Of a stretch of 34,628 nucleotides of DNA, positions 33,657 through 34,628 are shown piece by piece. Location of the stretch: positions 1 to 34,628 of the forward strand of contig DHEJ01000002.1 of assembly GCA_002399815.1 (NCBI GenBank). The letters are read 5' to 3'. The position numbers and the translations under genes are program-made. The notes beneath the pieces are model-generated. The model did no database searches. It was not told the DNA's origin and was given only the letters and a program-made list of their open reading frames with translations. The first letter of the stretch is position 1. Every line of letters starts with the position of its first letter. The stretch is from Acholeplasmataceae bacterium UBA4853 (GTDB taxonomy: Bacteria; Bacillota_I; Bacilli_A; Acholeplasmatales; Acholeplasmataceae).

Positions 33657-33948
33657 TATAGACAGAATTTTAGATGATTTCGAAGAATACTGTACAAACG
33701 AGATTGTGTCTGGAAAAGCAAGATCATACAAATTAGCGATTAGATATCTTTGTGATTATTTAAAGATATCTCAGTTTGACAAGGAGTCTATTGCTAAGAT
33801 AGAAAATACAGCTAATGTATTGAAAGATTATAACAGTAGCACGTATGAAGAAGTTCTTGCATTTTTAACTAAGAGAAGACAGTCATCATATTTATTAAAA
33901 GGATGGATCAATGCTGGAGTTAATCAATTTTTAAGATTTATGAATTAA
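33649..33948 (+). CDS. Small helical protein resembling a restriction-enzyme N-terminal domain
   Basis: A 99-residue, mostly helical protein (RILDDFEEYCTNEI, SGKARSYKLAIRYLCDYLKI). The SGKARSYKLAIRYL stretch resembles a small N-terminal domain seen in some HNH and McrB-type restriction proteins, here alone. ATG 33649 is used, with GGAGAT eight bases upstream; a longer frame from 33565 is unlikely. It overlaps the DUF2971 gene end and is translationally coupled. It could be a DNA-binding partner of that protein. Confidence 0.65.
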   Translation: MNNIDRILDDFEEYCTNEIVSGKARSYKLAIRYLCDYLKISQFDKESIAKIENTANVLKDYNSSTYEEVLAFLTKRRQSSYLLKGWINAGVNQFLRFMN

Positions 33949-33979
33949 ATACAATACCTTGGTACAAAGGGTAATACAG

Positions 33980-34014
33980 GCTTGACCTGTAAATAAAATG
34001 GCAAATGCCAATAG
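33980..34014. repeat. Two small hairpins at the 3' side of the IS110 element
   Basis: TACAGG and CCTGTA pair around CTTGA, and TGGCA/TGCCA forms a tight palindrome just after. They lie in the non-coding stretch between the DUF2971 operon and the transposase stop. In IS110-type elements the non-coding end can carry a structured guide RNA, so this could belong to the element. The end of the element is not defined. Confidence 0.4.
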
Positions 34015-34057
34015 GAGATAAACTATAGTAAGTCAAGTTAAAAAAATAAGAAAACAG

Positions 34058-34083
34058 AAAAAGACCTCATCTAAGGTCATAAA
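34058..34083 (-). terminator. Terminator of the IS110-family transposase gene
   Basis: On the minus strand GACCT (with flanking T) and AGGTC pair around a short loop and are followed by five T. It lies about 40 bases after the transposase stop. Confidence 0.6.
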
Positions 34084-34118
34084 TTGATTATTTGTGAATC
34101 AATTTAGGTAGCTACACC

Positions 34119-34628
34119 CTAACGACTCAAATTTGGATCATATGAAACATTGTTAAATTCAATGTAATGTATCATACGTATGAGTTTACGACAGACATGG
34201 GCTAAGGCGACTTTATGATGTTTACCTTGGTTACGTTTCTTATGATAATAATCATTCATTGTAGGTATGAAACGTACTGCGGGTAAGGCATAAGTCCAGA
34301 TGGCACTTCTTAGTAAAGGTGAACCATGCTTAACGAGTTTACCATAATGTTCCTGAGTTCCTGATTGGATGATTCTAACATCAAAACCAGCGAACGCTAT
34401 GAGTTTAGCGGGGCTAGAAAAATTTTTAAGATCACCAACCTCAGCATAAATGGTTGCTGCTGTGATGATACCTAAACCAGGAATGGTTGTTAACTTAGAA
34501 TCTGTTTTTGAAAAGAGGTTCACGATTTCTTGATCTAAGACTTCAAGTGTATCTGTGAAATATTTGATAGACGAGATAACGGTTTGGATTAAAAGATCAT
34601 AAACTTTATCATCTAGACCAATAGAATC
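34119..34628 (-). CDS. IS110-family transposase, C-terminal part
   Basis: The gene runs off the right edge; 169 residues of its C-terminal part are visible. The C-terminal Transposase_20 (IS116/IS110/IS902) domain is clear: LTTIPGLGIITAATIYAEVG is the helix-hairpin-helix-like start, then KLIAFAGFD, and KHGSPLLRSAIW with the region holding the catalytic serine in IS621-type enzymes. The DEDD RuvC-like N-terminal part is beyond the window. The frame is open through the window's end, and the GTG at 34523 is internal, not a start. IS110 enzymes use a structured RNA to pair with donor and target DNA. Confidence 0.9.
   Translation of the reverse strand, partial: DSIGLDDKVYDLLIQTVISSIKYFTDTLEVLDQEIVNLFSKTDSKLTTIPGLGIITAATIYAEVGDLKNFSSPAKLIAFAGFDVRIIQSGTQEHYGKLVKHGSPLLRSAIWTYALPAVRFIPTMNDYYHKKRNQGKHHKVALAHVCRKLIRMIHYIEFNNVSYDPNLSR

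Overview
The window is AT-rich, bacterial and read with the standard code: TGG is the tryptophan codon and many genes end in TGA. Shine-Dalgarno sites are strong and many promoters are of the extended -10 type (TG-N-TATAAT). This fits a low-GC Firmicute or an Acholeplasma/Izemoplasma-like lineage; the exact lineage is an inference. There are no rRNA, tRNA or core housekeeping genes. The whole window reads as accessory DNA: a defence and mobile-element island.

Region 1 (1-8816) holds restriction-modification genes. It starts with a terminator and a promoter carrying two GTTT-N4-AAAC operator-like sites. A coupled pair follows: a methylase-like/half-specificity fusion with a degenerate catalytic motif, and a small protein of unknown function. 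A complete type I system comes next in the order hsdM, hsdS, hsdR.

Region 2 (8840-14620) is a mobile-element core. It has a RepA-like ATPase whose ribosome site lies partly in a hairpin, a non-coding stretch with a large inverted repeat, a DUF6933-like gene, a small HTH/zinc-finger gene and two adjacent large serine recombinases. The order recalls the cch-ccrA-ccrB core of staphylococcal SCC elements.

Region 3 (14800-25340) is a cargo zone of small units. It includes two unknown genes and a convincing type III toxin-antitoxin system: a strong promoter, two 41-nt RNA repeats, a terminator and a ToxN/AbiQ-like toxin. It also includes a ClpP/SppA-fold protease with a frameshifted small partner, a zinc-ribbon protein, a uracil-DNA-glycosylase-like protein, and a Sel1-repeat operon facing a divergent gene.

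Region 4 (25340-31260) begins with an IS3-family element inserted inside a dispersed non-coding repeat. It continues with a WYL-like regulator divergent from a run of small genes, two of them broken. Region 5 (31320-34628) has a DUF1524 (GmrSD-type) remnant, a three-gene unit (zincin, DUF2971, small protein) and the 3' part of an IS110-family transposase.

A dispersed non-coding repeat family occurs at about 18030, 19830, 21170, 25340/27013 and 31330. Its best copies look like a structured RNA of about 260 nt ending in a terminator whose stem is kept while its sequence changes. Three copies lie directly upstream of C-terminal gene remnants, so the repeat seems tied to rearrangement in the island. 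I consider this repeat, the type III system and the region 1 pair the most interesting parts of the window.
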